DNA of 64,000 nucleotides from an uncultured Bacilli bacterium (GTDB taxonomy: Bacteria; Bacillota_I; Bacilli_A; RF39; UBA660): assembly GCA_934130545.1 (NCBI GenBank), contig CAKOYD010000003.1, positions 48,017 through 112,016 of the forward strand. The letters run 5' to 3'. The position numbers and the translations under genes are program-made. Positions 26,427 to 36,027 of the stretch are shown piece after piece (the first letter of the stretch is position 1; each line of letters opens with the position of its first letter). The notes beneath the pieces were generated by a model. The model was not told where the DNA came from, did not search any database, and worked only from the letters and a program-made list of their open reading frames with translations.

Positions 26427-28585
26427 TAATTTATCATCCTTTCAACACGAATAATAAATGATAAGGCATATAAGTCATTACAAAACTTATCTAATTTTTC
26501 TTTATTTTCTACTAATATAGTCATCATATAAGCTTTATATTCACTTTTATTAATAGTAGTCATACTATCTATTACAATATTATTAGTAGAGGCTTTATTA
26601 ATGATATCTACTAAATTATCGGATGAATTAGTATAAATATAGATGTCTGTGGCAAACTTTTTAGTACCAGTATCATTCCAACGAACATTAATTAATCTTT
26701 CATCAACATCAATAATATTCTTACAGTTAGTACGGTGAATAGTAATACCACTACCTTTAGTAATATAACCAATAATCGTGTCTCCCGGAATAGGTTTACA
26801 ACAATTACTTAAACTAGATTTTATTTCTTCCATACCTTCTACTAAGATATCATTTTTACTATTCTTTCTAATAGTAGTACTAGGTGTTTTTATATCAATA
26901 TCAGGAGTTGATTCCTTTTTCTTATTGATTAGTTTCATAACTGATGCAACAGTTATTTTACCACTACCAAGAGAAGTGCATAAGTCATCATAATCTTTTA
27001 AGTTAAGAGTATCTAAGATAGTATCTAGGTTATTATTAATAGTTTCATTTATTGGTAATTCTTTTTTTCTTAATTCATGTTCTAATAATTCTTCACCTTT
27101 ATCATAGTTATCATCTTTTTCTAGTTTACTATAGAATGATTTAATTCTATTTTTAGCTTGGGTAGTGACAACAAAATTTAACCAATCTTTATTAGGCCCC
27201 TTAGACATTTTACTAGTATTTATTTTAATTATATCACCGGTTTTTAATTCATAGTCTAGAGGTACAATATTATCATTAACGATAGCCGATACTGTTTTAT
27301 CCCCTACTTCACTGTGAACTTTATAAGCAAAGTCAACTGGAGTAGCACCTTGAGGAAACTCTAAGACATCTCCTTTTGGAGTATAGACATAGATAACATC
27401 AGTACTTAAGACATCTTTTTTAACACTATCGATAAACTCTTGAGATGTTGAGGCTTCTTCATTTAATTCAATAATACTTCTAAATATTTCTAGTTTCTTT
27501 TCAATACTATCTTTTTGAGCTAAGACATTCGAACCATTTTCTTTATAAGACCAGTGAGAAGCAATACCATACTCTGCTATTTTATCCATATCATAGGTTC
27601 TAATTTGTATTTCAAATAATGCTCCATCAATACCAAATACAGTTGTATGAAGTGATTGATATAGATTTGTTTTAGGCATGGCAATATAATCTTTAAATCT
27701 TTTAGGTACAGGTTTATATTTGGAATGAATAAGTCCTAGGGCTAGATAACATTCTTGTTCCGTATCAACGAATACTCGTAGGGCTAGAATATCATAGATA
27801 TCATTAAACTTCTTCCCTTTTTGTAATTTATTATATATTGAATAAATACTTTTACTTCTTCCCTTTATTTCATGTTTAATATTATGCTCATTAAGTAAGT
27901 TAGATACTTCTTCCATCATTTTACCGACGGCAGCATCTCTTTCAACTTTTTTGGCATTTAATCTTTCTACGATATCAAAGTAAGCATCAGGTTTTAGATA
28001 TCTTAAGGATAAGTCTTCTAGTTCACTTTTAATTTTATACATACCTAATCGATGTGCAACTGGTGTTAATATTTCTAGAGTTTCTTTAGCTTTTCGCTTT
28101 TGCTTTTCTTCTGATAAGACATAGATAGTTCGCATATTATGAAGACGATCGGCTAATTTAATAATTATTACTCGAACATCATTAGAAAGTCCTACTAATA
28201 TTTTTCTTTGGTTAGCGGCCATTTGTTCAGAGTCGGATGTAAAGCTTATTCTGTTAATCTTGGTAACGCCATCAACTAAATTGGCTACTTCTTCACCAAA
28301 TAATTCAGCTAATTCTTCTTTCGTACTATCAGAGTCTTCAATGGTATCGTGGAGTAAAGCGGCACTAATAGCTTTAGCATCAGCATTAACATCAGTTAAG
28401 ATATAAGCAACATTCAGAGGGTGTTGAATATAATCTTCCCCACTAATTCTCTTTTGATAAAAGTGTTTATCTAAAGCATAATCAAAGGCTCTTCTTATTA
28501 AATCAAGATCTTCTTCATTATCATCATATTCTTTAACTTTATTTATTAAATCATCTATTGATAGATTTATTGTTTTTACGCTCAT
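26426..28585 (-). CDS. rel: Bifunctional (p)ppGpp synthetase/hydrolase
   Basis: Full-length RSH enzyme of 719 residues: HD hydrolase (ligands H55 and HD at 79-80, followed by TIED), a synthetase domain with GRSKSIYSIYNKL, a TGS domain at about 395-455, a zinc-finger-like segment with NCCKPIPGD, and a C-terminal ACT domain. It makes and degrades the stringent-response alarmone. A second, HD-only paralogue lies at 47224..47763. Confidence 0.95.
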   Translation of the reverse strand: MSVKTINLSIDDLINKVKEYDDNEEDLDLIRRAFDYALDKHFYQKRISGEDYIQHPLNVAYILTDVNADAKAISAALLHDTIEDSDSTKEELAELFGEEVANLVDGVTKINRISFTSDSEQMAANQRKILVGLSNDVRVIIIKLADRLHNMRTIYVLSEEKQKRKAKETLEILTPVAHRLGMYKIKSELEDLSLRYLKPDAYFDIVERLNAKKVERDAAVGKMMEEVSNLLNEHNIKHEIKGRSKSIYSIYNKLQKGKKFNDIYDILALRVFVDTEQECYLALGLIHSKYKPVPKRFKDYIAMPKTNLYQSLHTTVFGIDGALFEIQIRTYDMDKIAEYGIASHWSYKENGSNVLAQKDSIEKKLEIFRSIIELNEEASTSQEFIDSVKKDVLSTDVIYVYTPKGDVLEFPQGATPVDFAYKVHSEVGDKTVSAIVNDNIVPLDYELKTGDIIKINTSKMSKGPNKDWLNFVVTTQAKNRIKSFYSKLEKDDNYDKGEELLEHELRKKELPINETINNNLDTILDTLNLKDYDDLCTSLGSGKITVASVMKLINKKKESTPDIDIKTPSTTIRKNSKNDILVEGMEEIKSSLSNCCKPIPGDTIIGYITKGSGITIHRTNCKNIIDVDERLINVRWNDTGTKKFATDIYIYTNSSDNLVDIINKASTNNIVIDSMTTINKSEYKAYMMTILVENKEKLDKFCNDLYALSFIIRVERMIN

Positions 28586-28600
28586 AATATATACTTCTTT

Positions 28601-30841
28601 CTAGCAGTTAATGCCTTTTATTTTTAATTCATTTATATCATCTAAGTCTTTATTTTCTTTAATAGGTTTATGAATTCTTCTCTTTTCTAAATATAACCAA
28701 ATATTATTAGAGATAAAGATAGATGAATATACTCCAACGATAAATCCTACTAATAAAGCAATATTAAAGTTCATTATTTCATGAGAGCCAAATACCATTA
28801 AACAAATTACCGGAACTATTGTAGTAATAGTAGTAAGAATTGTTCGATATAGAGTTCTTCTAACACTAATATTTACCAAGTCTTCTAATTCTTCATCAGT
28901 GCATTTATTCTTATATTTATTTTTATAATTTTCTCTAACCATATCAAAAGTAACAATGGTATCATTGATTGAGTATCCAATAATAGTAAGAAGAGCCGCA
29001 ATAAAGATTGAAGTGATTTTTAAGTGTGTAGCTCCAAAGAATAAGAATACCATTAGAACATCATGTATTAGAGCAATAATAGCAGCAACAGCATAGTTAA
29101 ATTTAAATCTAATTGATACATATATAACAATACCAATACTAGCAAATATTAATGACTTTATAGCATTCTTTACTAGTTCTTGTTTAACAATATTACTAAC
29201 AGCATATATTTCTGTATCAACATTATAATCGCTTTGTAATTTATTTCCTAAATTCTTTATTTCTTCTTCATTTAAAGTTTCTTTTATATCAATAGATATA
29301 ATATCATTATTAGTACTCTCCCCAATTATATGATAAGAGGTTAAATCTTTTTTTATTGTGTTTAAATCAGTATTAGTATCTTTAGTATTAATAGATATAC
29401 TAGTACCACCGGAAAAGTCTATTCCTAAGTTTATACCACGGTAGATAAATAGTCCACTCATAACTATAATTAGCATGATAGTTAATAAGTATGAATACTT
29501 TTTAGTTTTAACTATATTTACTTTTTCATATGGTATTTTTATTTCACTAGATTTCTCTATTTTATTTTTCTTAACGCCAATAAACAAATATGGTTTATTA
29601 TCAAATACCTTAGTTTTAACAAAATATTTAATAATTACTTTAGTTAAGAATACCATGACAAAGATAGTAACTAGCACGTTAATAATTAACATTGTGGCAA
29701 AACCACGAATAGAACTATCTCCTAGAATGAACAAGATAACTGCCGCAATAATCGTAGTTATGTTAGCGTCCACAATACTAGAAAATGAATTTTTATTACC
29801 TAAATCAAAACTTTTATCAATACTTTTACCAATTAAGATATTTTCTTTTATTCTTTCAAAACTAATAATTGAAGCATCAACAGCCATCCCTATTCCAAGA
29901 AGAAGAGCAGCAATACCTGGTAATGTTAAGACACCATTAATTAGATAGAATATTAAGAATGATAAGATAGTATATAAAGTTATCCCAAAACTAGCAACAA
30001 GTCCACAGAACTTATATATAACTACCATTAAAATCATTACTAACACGATACCTATTAAACCGGCTACTAGTGTTTTAGATAAAGATAATTCCCCAAATGA
30101 TGCTTCAACAGTATGGGATGATAATTCAGTTAGTTTAGTAGGTAATGCTCCTGAGTTGATTAAGTCGACTAATGTTTTAGCTTCTTTCTTAGTAAAATTA
30201 CCGGAGATGATAACATCTGAAGCAAAGCCTCGGTCAACGGTAGCGGCTGACAAGCAATGTGATGTACTTGAGCCACATAGTCCTCTTTCTTTAACATAAC
30301 TATCTGTAGTTTCATCATAATCTAACCATATAACAATAATATTATTAGTCATCGTACTTACTTTTTTAGTAACATCATAGAAAGTGCTAGTATCTTTAAT
30401 ACTTAATGATACGGCAGGTCTTCCCATTGTATCAGTAGTTTCTTTAGCCGAACCTCCTAAGACTTCACTAGTCATAAGTAAATTATCATTATAATCTCTA
30501 AAAGATAAAGTAGCGGTAGAGGCAATCATCTTTCTTGCATCATCAGCATTAGTGATGCCGGCTAATTTAATTCTAATACGATTGTTACCTTCAATGGATA
30601 TTTCAGGTTCACTGACTCCTAAGATATCGATTCTTTTGCCTATTGCTTTATAGGTACTATATAACATATCATTATCTAGTTTTTTACCATCTAAAGATTC
30701 TACTTGATATAATATTTCAAAGCCTCCTTGTAAATCTAATCCATAATGAGTAATATTTAATAATGGTTTAATAGAATATACTCCAATGGCAAACAATAGT
30801 ACTAAAATAATACTACCAATAATAAATTTAGTTTTTTTCAT
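28601..30841 (-). CDS. secDF: SecD-SecF fusion, protein export membrane component
   Basis: The SecD half has its first helix, YGLDLQGGFEILYQ and six helices; the SecF half restarts near residue 450 with GINLGIDFSGGTSI. The 746-residue fusion is the Bacillus type. It uses proton motive force to assist Sec translocation. The ATG at 30841 is preferred because GGAGG lies nine bases upstream and the start overlaps the comN stop by 14 bases; earlier starts would place the ribosome site inside the gene. Confidence 0.93.
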   Translation of the reverse strand: MKKTKFIIGSIILVLLFAIGVYSIKPLLNITHYGLDLQGGFEILYQVESLDGKKLDNDMLYSTYKAIGKRIDILGVSEPEISIEGNNRIRIKLAGITNADDARKMIASTATLSFRDYNDNLLMTSEVLGGSAKETTDTMGRPAVSLSIKDTSTFYDVTKKVSTMTNNIIVIWLDYDETTDSYVKERGLCGSSTSHCLSAATVDRGFASDVIISGNFTKKEAKTLVDLINSGALPTKLTELSSHTVEASFGELSLSKTLVAGLIGIVLVMILMVVIYKFCGLVASFGITLYTILSFLIFYLINGVLTLPGIAALLLGIGMAVDASIISFERIKENILIGKSIDKSFDLGNKNSFSSIVDANITTIIAAVILFILGDSSIRGFATMLIINVLVTIFVMVFLTKVIIKYFVKTKVFDNKPYLFIGVKKNKIEKSSEIKIPYEKVNIVKTKKYSYLLTIMLIIVMSGLFIYRGINLGIDFSGGTSISINTKDTNTDLNTIKKDLTSYHIIGESTNNDIISIDIKETLNEEEIKNLGNKLQSDYNVDTEIYAVSNIVKQELVKNAIKSLIFASIGIVIYVSIRFKFNYAVAAIIALIHDVLMVFLFFGATHLKITSIFIAALLTIIGYSINDTIVTFDMVRENYKNKYKNKCTDEELEDLVNISVRRTLYRTILTTITTIVPVICLMVFGSHEIMNFNIALLVGFIVGVYSSIFISNNIWLYLEKRRIHKPIKENKDLDDINELKIKGINC

Positions 30842-31106
30842 ACTTAACATCCTCCAATACTCTTTCACTATTCTTTAACTTTTCTTTTAAATAATTATCA
30901 ACATTTGTTATATCAACATGTATTATATCATCAACCATTTCAGATATAGATAAATTATTAGCGGTCTTCCATTTATTAATAGATAAATAGTTCCATATAT
31001 CTTCATTCTTTATATAGGGATACTTTCGTTTATTTAATCTTTGTTTTACTGAAAAGGCTGGTTTTAATCTTAAATATAATTCTTTTAAACTACTATACTC
31101 TTCCAT
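30828..31106 (-). CDS. comN: ComN-like post-transcriptional regulator
   Basis: The 92-residue basic helical protein matches the ComN/YrzD family (opening ELYLRLKPAF, then ISEMVDDIIHVD). ComN in Bacillus subtilis affects comE mRNA and localises with DivIVA. It directly precedes and overlaps secDF, the same neighbourhood as in Bacillus. Confidence 0.78.
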   Translation of the reverse strand: MEEYSSLKELYLRLKPAFSVKQRLNKRKYPYIKNEDIWNYLSINKWKTANNLSISEMVDDIIHVDITNVDNYLKEKLKNSERVLEDVKYEKN

Positions 31107-31159
31107 GATACCACCTTGATATAATTATATAACAAATTAGTATAATTTAAAAGAAAAAA

Positions 31160-31183
31160 TGCATAAGTCAGTGGATTTATGCA
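31160..31183 (-). terminator. Terminator after spoIIGA
   Basis: TGCATAA (31177-31183 complement) and TTATGCA (31160-31166 complement) flank a ten-base loop and exit into six T residues on the minus strand. Confidence 0.78.
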
Positions 31184-31192
31184 ACGAGATGG

Positions 31193-31972
31193 TTATTCTA
31201 ACAACTTACTATGTAAAATAACTTCGATACCGTCAATATTTATTTTATGAGATGTGAGTCCTAGTAAAAGTTTTTTCTTATTGCCTATTCCTTCAATATA
31301 GAGATTATTTATTGTAATGCACTCTAATAGTTCATGGCCACTAGCCGTACTATATGGTACTAAGATTACTTTTTCATTAGTTATATCTACTAAGTTTTTA
31401 TTTATTAATATTATAGGGCGATGGTGATATGGATCATATAAGCCATTACCGGTATCTAAGAAGGCTGTTGTTTTAATAGTGATGTTATTGTTTAGAGTAA
31501 TAATAATATTATAATAGTTAGAATAGTTATTCTTTAGTTTTTTTACAGTTTTAGTATAGAGATATAATATAATGGGAGAGATAATTAGTAGCGAGATAAT
31601 ACTTACTTGATAGTTATTACGATATATTATTAAGTTATCACGATGATAGTTTAATTTTATGGTAATTAGATATAGAAAACCTCCTAGAGTAATACTAGTA
31701 ATATAGAGATAGATAAGGTTTGCGATAGTATAGCGAATATCTTTATAACCAAAACATACTACTAACATTAAAATAGTATTGATAAACTTAAAGATATATA
31801 ATAAATAGCCATTATCTAGCATCGATACAATAATCATTAAAGAACCTAGAATAGAAGACAATAATAATTTCTTAATGGTAGTTCTTCTATTTAGAATGAT
31901 ACTAACACTAGTTAATAATATAAAGTCAAAGATAAAGTTTATTAAAATAGTTAGATCTAGATATACTGTCAT
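31193..31972 (-). CDS. spoIIGA: Sigma-E processing peptidase SpoIIGA
   Basis: Five N-terminal transmembrane helices (residues 1-140) lead into an aspartic-protease domain with the motif FLDTGNGLYDP (D173). SpoIIGA cleaves pro-sigma-E in the mother cell once triggered from the forespore. The length of 259 residues is slightly short. In most spore formers it precedes sigE; here the next gene upstream is parE, and sigE is not in the window. Confidence 0.9.
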   Translation of the reverse strand: MTVYLDLTILINFIFDFILLTSVSIILNRRTTIKKLLLSSILGSLMIIVSMLDNGYLLYIFKFINTILMLVVCFGYKDIRYTIANLIYLYITSITLGGFLYLITIKLNYHRDNLIIYRNNYQVSIISLLIISPIILYLYTKTVKKLKNNYSNYYNIIITLNNNITIKTTAFLDTGNGLYDPYHHRPIILINKNLVDITNEKVILVPYSTASGHELLECITINNLYIEGIGNKKKLLLGLTSHKINIDGIEVILHSKLLE

Positions 31973-31998
31973 ATTCTCACCATAGATAGTATAAAAAA

Positions 31999-32023
31999 AA
32001 TATGACTATAAATATGTCATATT
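31999..32023 (-). terminator. Terminator after parE
   Basis: AATATGAC and GTCATATT arms exit into eight T residues on the minus strand, abutting the parE stop. Confidence 0.8.
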
Positions 32024-33937
32024 TTAGACTATTTGATAATTATCTTCTAGAGAAAATTCGACATTCTCTTCGATCCATTCTTTTCGAGGTTCGACAGCAT
32101 CACCCATTAGGACACTAACTCTTTTTTCAGCAAGAGCAGCATCAGTGATGTTAATTTTTATTAAACTTCTTGTTCGTGGATCCATTGTTGTATCACATAA
32201 TTGATCAGCATTCATTTCTCCTAGCCCTTTATATCTTTGGACTTTATAATTACTTTTACCATTAGTAATATTCTTTAATTCTTCGTTAGACCAAGCATAA
32301 CTTTCCTTATTACCCATTGTTATTTTATATAATGGTGGCATAGCTATATATAGTCTTCCGTCTTCAATTAATGGTTTCATATAACGATAGAAGAAAGTTA
32401 ATAGTAAGCATTGAATGTGAGCACCATCATCATCGGCATCGGTCATAATAATTACTTTACCATAATTACATTCTTTAATATCAAAGTCATTACCTAGGCC
32501 CGCTCCGACAGTATGAATTAAAGTATTTATTTCTTCATTTTTTAATAATTCATCTAAACGTGATTTTTCAGTATTAATTACTTTACCACGTAATGGTAAA
32601 ATGGCTTGTGTTTTACGGTCACGGCCTTGTTTAGCTGAACCACCGGCACTATCACCTTCGACAATAAATAATTCACGTAAGTGTTTATCTTTAGTTTGAG
32701 CAGGTGTTAGTTTACCACTTAAGATTTTTTCGATTTTTTTACCATCTTTACCTTTTCTAGCTTCTTCTCTAGCCTTACGAGCAGCTTCTCGTGCTTCTTT
32801 ACCTTTTAAAGCTTTAGAAACAATTTGCGTAGCTACTTGTTTATTTTCCTGCAAGAAGAACTTTAATTTTTCTGAAACGATAGCTTCGACGATGGGTCTT
32901 GCGGATGGTGTACCTAATTTAGATTTAGTTTGCCCTTCAAATTGTAAGATTTCTTCAGGTATTTGTACGCTAATAATGGCTGTTAAGCCTTCTCTAACAT
33001 CACTACCTTCAAATGATTTTGTTTTTCCTTTGAAGAAATTATTTTCTTTAGCATAATCATTTAATACTTTAGTTATAGCAGTTTTAAAGCCTACTTCATG
33101 AGAACCACCATCAGATGTCTTAACGTTATTTACAAATGAAATAATATTTTCTGAATAACTATCAGTATATTGCATAGCTACTGAGACATTTACTTTATCT
33201 TTCATACCGTTAAAGCATAGAACATTATGAAGTGGTACTTTAGATTCATTTAAATATTTACAAAATGCATCCAAACCATTTTCATAACAATATTTTTCGG
33301 TACGTCCTTCAATATCATTTTCTATTTCGATAGTTAAACCATTAATTAAGAAAGCACATTCTTGCATTCTTTCACAAATTGTTGAGAAACTAAATGTGGT
33401 ATTAGGAAATATTGAACTATCTGGCATAAATCTTACTGTTGTACCAGTTTTTGTTGTTGGGCCAATTTTCTTAAGAGGCACTTCTACTTTGCCACCATCA
33501 GAAAACTTAATATAGTATTCTTCATGATCTCTTCTAGTGGTTACTTCCATATAACTACTTAAAGCATTAACAACGGATGCTCCAACACCATGAAGTCCTC
33601 CGGATACTTTATAACCAGAATTTTCAAATTTACCACCAGCATGTAAGACAGTATATATTACTTCCGGAGTACTTTTTCCTGATGAGTGCATGCCGGTTGG
33701 AATACCACGTCCCCTATCAGTGACACTAATACTACCATCATCATGCATAATTATCTTTAAATAATCTCCATAACCATTTAAAGCTTCATCAATAGAATTA
33801 TCTACTATCTCCCAAATTAAATGGTGAAGGCCACGTCTATCAGTTGAACCAATATACATACCTGGTCTTTTTCTAACGGCTTCTAAGCCCTCTAATATTT
33901 TGATCGAATTTTCATCATAACTATTGTTTTTACTCAT
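32024..33937 (-). CDS. parE: DNA topoisomerase IV subunit B
   Basis: The GHKL ATPase (IVDNSIDEALNG, DRGRGIPTGMH, GGLHGVGASVVNALS), transducer and TOPRIM (EGDSAGGSAKQGRDR, TDADDDGAH) domains are complete at 637 residues. The TPEVIYTVLHAGGKFENSGYKVSGG wording, the AWSNEE segment and the WIEENVEF ending indicate ParE rather than GyrB. It supplies ATP turnover for chromosome decatenation. parC is not adjacent and lies outside the window. Confidence 0.92.
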   Translation of the reverse strand: MSKNNSYDENSIKILEGLEAVRKRPGMYIGSTDRRGLHHLIWEIVDNSIDEALNGYGDYLKIIMHDDGSISVTDRGRGIPTGMHSSGKSTPEVIYTVLHAGGKFENSGYKVSGGLHGVGASVVNALSSYMEVTTRRDHEEYYIKFSDGGKVEVPLKKIGPTTKTGTTVRFMPDSSIFPNTTFSFSTICERMQECAFLINGLTIEIENDIEGRTEKYCYENGLDAFCKYLNESKVPLHNVLCFNGMKDKVNVSVAMQYTDSYSENIISFVNNVKTSDGGSHEVGFKTAITKVLNDYAKENNFFKGKTKSFEGSDVREGLTAIISVQIPEEILQFEGQTKSKLGTPSARPIVEAIVSEKLKFFLQENKQVATQIVSKALKGKEAREAARKAREEARKGKDGKKIEKILSGKLTPAQTKDKHLRELFIVEGDSAGGSAKQGRDRKTQAILPLRGKVINTEKSRLDELLKNEEINTLIHTVGAGLGNDFDIKECNYGKVIIMTDADDDGAHIQCLLLTFFYRYMKPLIEDGRLYIAMPPLYKITMGNKESYAWSNEELKNITNGKSNYKVQRYKGLGEMNADQLCDTTMDPRTRSLIKINITDAALAEKRVSVLMGDAVEPRKEWIEENVEFSLEDNYQIV

Positions 33938-33959
33938 TTTGTATCACTCTTTCTATCTA

Positions 33960-33988
33960 ATTTTAACATAAAAACTTGGTTTCTTCAA
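33960..33988 (-). promoter_or_regulatory. parE promoter
   Basis: TTGAAG (33983-33988) and TAAAAT (33960-33965) are spaced by 17 bp on the minus strand, close to the parE start and back-to-back with a plus-strand promoter at 34027. Confidence 0.7.
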
Positions 33989-34026
33989 CAAAGTATCCGA
34001 AAAAATTAGTTTTTTTAAATTTATAC

Positions 34027-34055
34027 TTGACAAACTGACCATTATAACTTAATAT
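34027..34055 (+). promoter_or_regulatory. Promoter of a plus-strand small RNA
   Basis: TTGACA (34027-34032) and TAATAT (34050-34055) have a 17-bp spacer. Predicted start is near 34062. It diverges from the parE promoter. Confidence 0.75.
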
Positions 34056-34061
34056 ATATAT

Positions 34062-34162
34062 CACCAATTCAAATTTTAGACGAATTGGTGCTAGTATCAC
34101 ACTAGCCAACCCCTTTTTATTCTTTTTGGAAGACTGTTCCGTGGGGGTCAGTCTTCTTTTTT
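34062..34162 (+). ncRNA. Candidate novel small RNA, about 100 nt
   Basis: The transcript predicted from the upstream promoter has three hairpins: CACCAATTC/GAATTGGTG (34062-34090), GCTAG/CTAGC (34090-34106) and a terminator. An unpaired CCCC (34110-34113) could pair with GGGGG in the terminator loop (34143-34147). There is no credible frame. It matches no class I recognise (not SRP RNA, 6S, tRNA or a known riboswitch). Confidence 0.65.
34128..34162 (+). terminator. Terminator of the small RNA
   Basis: GAAGACTG and CAGTCTTC enclose a 12-base loop containing GGGGG, followed by six T residues on the plus strand. Confidence 0.85.
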
Positions 34163-34178
34163 ATTTTTACATAAGAAA

Positions 34179-34206
34179 AGAAATAGACATTTAAGCGTCT
34201 ATTTCT
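34179..34206 (-). terminator. Terminator of the SASP gene
   Basis: Perfect ten-base arms AGAAATAGAC and GTCTATTTCT lie downstream of the SASP stop and exit into TTTCTT on the minus strand. Confidence 0.75.
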
Positions 34207-34216
34207 ATTTTTTTAG

Positions 34217-34429
34217 TTATTTATTTTGAGTGTAAGAACCACTGATTTGGTTTTGACCTAATTGAACTAATCTCTTAGTAATTTCTCCACCAACTGATCC
34301 ATTAGCTCTAGAAGTAGCATCTGGTCCTAAATTAACACCAAATTCGTTTGCTATTTCATATTTCATTCTTTCGATAGCTTTTTTAGCTCCTGGAACTAGC
34401 ATTTTATTGTTATTACTTGAACTATTCAT
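34217..34429 (-). CDS. Alpha/beta-type small acid-soluble spore protein
   Basis: The 70 residues contain the SASP signatures: KYEIANEFGV (including the germination-protease cleavage site) and TSRANGSVGGEITKRLV, the DNA-binding helix. The protein saturates spore DNA and protects it from UV and heat. GGAGGTG lies before the ATG at 34429, so the longer frame to 34450 is rejected. It is monocistronic between hairpins, and sigma-G control is expected from family knowledge. Confidence 0.95.
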   Translation of the reverse strand: MNSSSNNNKMLVPGAKKAIERMKYEIANEFGVNLGPDATSRANGSVGGEITKRLVQLGQNQISGSYTQNK

Positions 34430-34514
34430 CGTTTCACCTCCTACACTCATAGGTTGTGAAATTTTACTATTTTAATACCATTTTTTTATTGGTAATTAGT
34501 GGCAATTAATTTTT

Positions 34515-35690
34515 TTAAAAATCATAGTTATCTAAATCATTACTAATAGTTATTATTTCATGGTTTTTTACTGCTTCTTGGATTAATACTTCATAGTCAA
34601 AACTATTTTCATATTCGATTGCTTTACTTAATTCCGGATTAATTACTGGATGTTTTGGTAAAAAAATAGTACAGCAATCTTCATATGGTAAGATAGATGT
34701 TTCGTAAGTATCTATTTTTTTAGCTACTGCAATAATTTCTAATTTATCTAAACAACTTACTGGTCTAATGACAGGAACATTACTAACATTATTAATTACT
34801 TGCATACTAGTTAATGTTTGGCTAGCTACTTGACCGATTGATTCACCATTTATTAAGATATGACAATTATTTTGATACATTATTCTTTCACTTATGCGAT
34901 ACATCATTCTTCGCATTATGGTTATCATATAAGTAGGATCAATATTTTTATATATTGCTTCTTGAATATTAGTAAAATTAATTACGTGTAATTTAATAGA
35001 TGGTTGATATCTATTCAATTTGTTAACTAAAGTTTTTACTTTATTTTTAGCTTGAATACTAGTATGCGGTGGAGACTCAAAGTAGATACATTCTAATTTA
35101 ACTCCTCTTTTCATAGCCATATAGCCAGCAACAGGAGAATCTATTCCTCCAGATAGCATTAATAAACCTTTACCAGCAACACTGACAGGATATCCTCCAG
35201 CACCATTTATTTCTTTAGAATATATATATGTATAATCATGTCTAATTTCTATTTTTAAAGTATAGTCCGGATTATGAACATCAACTTTCTTATTTGGAAT
35301 ATTTTTTAAAATTAATCCCCCAATAATATTATTAAACTCCATACTAGGTATATTAAAGTTTTTATCAGTTCTTCTGGTATCTACTTTAAAAGTATTAAAG
35401 TCTATTTCTTTAACGACTTCTAATACTTTTTCTTTAATAATATCAGTATTAGTATTTACTTTATAAGCTACTACTATACTGTGAATACCAAAGATATCTT
35501 TTAATATATCTACTATTTCATTAATATTATCATCTGTTTCGATAAACATTCTTACTCTATTTTTAATTATATTAACATGATAATTTTTTAAAGCTGCTTT
35601 AACATTATCACATAAAATATTTATAAATAAATTTCTATTAGCTTTTTTAGTAGTTAATTCGCCATATTTAATTAATATTATTTTATCCAT
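34515..35690 (-). CDS. thiI: tRNA 4-thiouridine synthetase ThiI
   Basis: Ferredoxin-like and THUMP domains (residues 1-165) precede a PP-loop ATPase with LSGGIDSPVAGYM. ThiI adenylates U8 of tRNA and accepts sulfur for s4U. It lacks the rhodanese tail, as in Bacillus forms. The ATG at 35690 follows a GAGGAAG site. Confidence 0.93.
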   Translation of the reverse strand: MDKIILIKYGELTTKKANRNLFINILCDNVKAALKNYHVNIIKNRVRMFIETDDNINEIVDILKDIFGIHSIVVAYKVNTNTDIIKEKVLEVVKEIDFNTFKVDTRRTDKNFNIPSMEFNNIIGGLILKNIPNKKVDVHNPDYTLKIEIRHDYTYIYSKEINGAGGYPVSVAGKGLLMLSGGIDSPVAGYMAMKRGVKLECIYFESPPHTSIQAKNKVKTLVNKLNRYQPSIKLHVINFTNIQEAIYKNIDPTYMITIMRRMMYRISERIMYQNNCHILINGESIGQVASQTLTSMQVINNVSNVPVIRPVSCLDKLEIIAVAKKIDTYETSILPYEDCCTIFLPKHPVINPELSKAIEYENSFDYEVLIQEAVKNHEIITISNDLDNYDF

Positions 35691-35745
35691 TATAAGCACT
35701 TCCTCACTTAGTAAGTATAAAGAAAAACAGTTATTTAGTCAATAA

Positions 35746-36027
35746 CTATTTCACTTTCTCTAGTATAAAGTATTTACAATCGTTAGCACAATTATCAATA
35801 AGATACTTATCTACGTTTTGATAATTATTTATCTTGTTTACTTTCTTATTACTTTTGTTGTAAAAGCCTTTTAGTCTTAATTTAGAATAAGCAATATCTC
35901 CAACAATATAGTCATAATCTTTAAAGTATTCAGTATATCTTTGGGTAAATTCTTCTAGGTTAAAGGCTTCTTTATAGTCTTTTATTAATTTATATTTATT
36001 AGTTTCTACTTCAATTAGTTTGTCCAT
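35746..36027 (-). CDS. yutD: YutD family protein (DUF1027)
   Basis: The 93 residues match YutD, with DYIVGDIAYSKLRLKGFY as the core; function unknown, restricted to Bacilli-type Firmicutes. Its start overlaps the stop of the DUF4015 gene by 17 bases. Confidence 0.82.
   Translation of the reverse strand: MDKLIEVETNKYKLIKDYKEAFNLEEFTQRYTEYFKDYDYIVGDIAYSKLRLKGFYNKSNKKVNKINNYQNVDKYLIDNCANDCKYFILEKVK

Noticed and set aside
34436..34478. Sigma-G promoter upstream of the SASP gene
   Set aside because: GTATT-17-CAACCTA roughly matches, but the start would fall on the ribosome site, so it was not listed as a feature.
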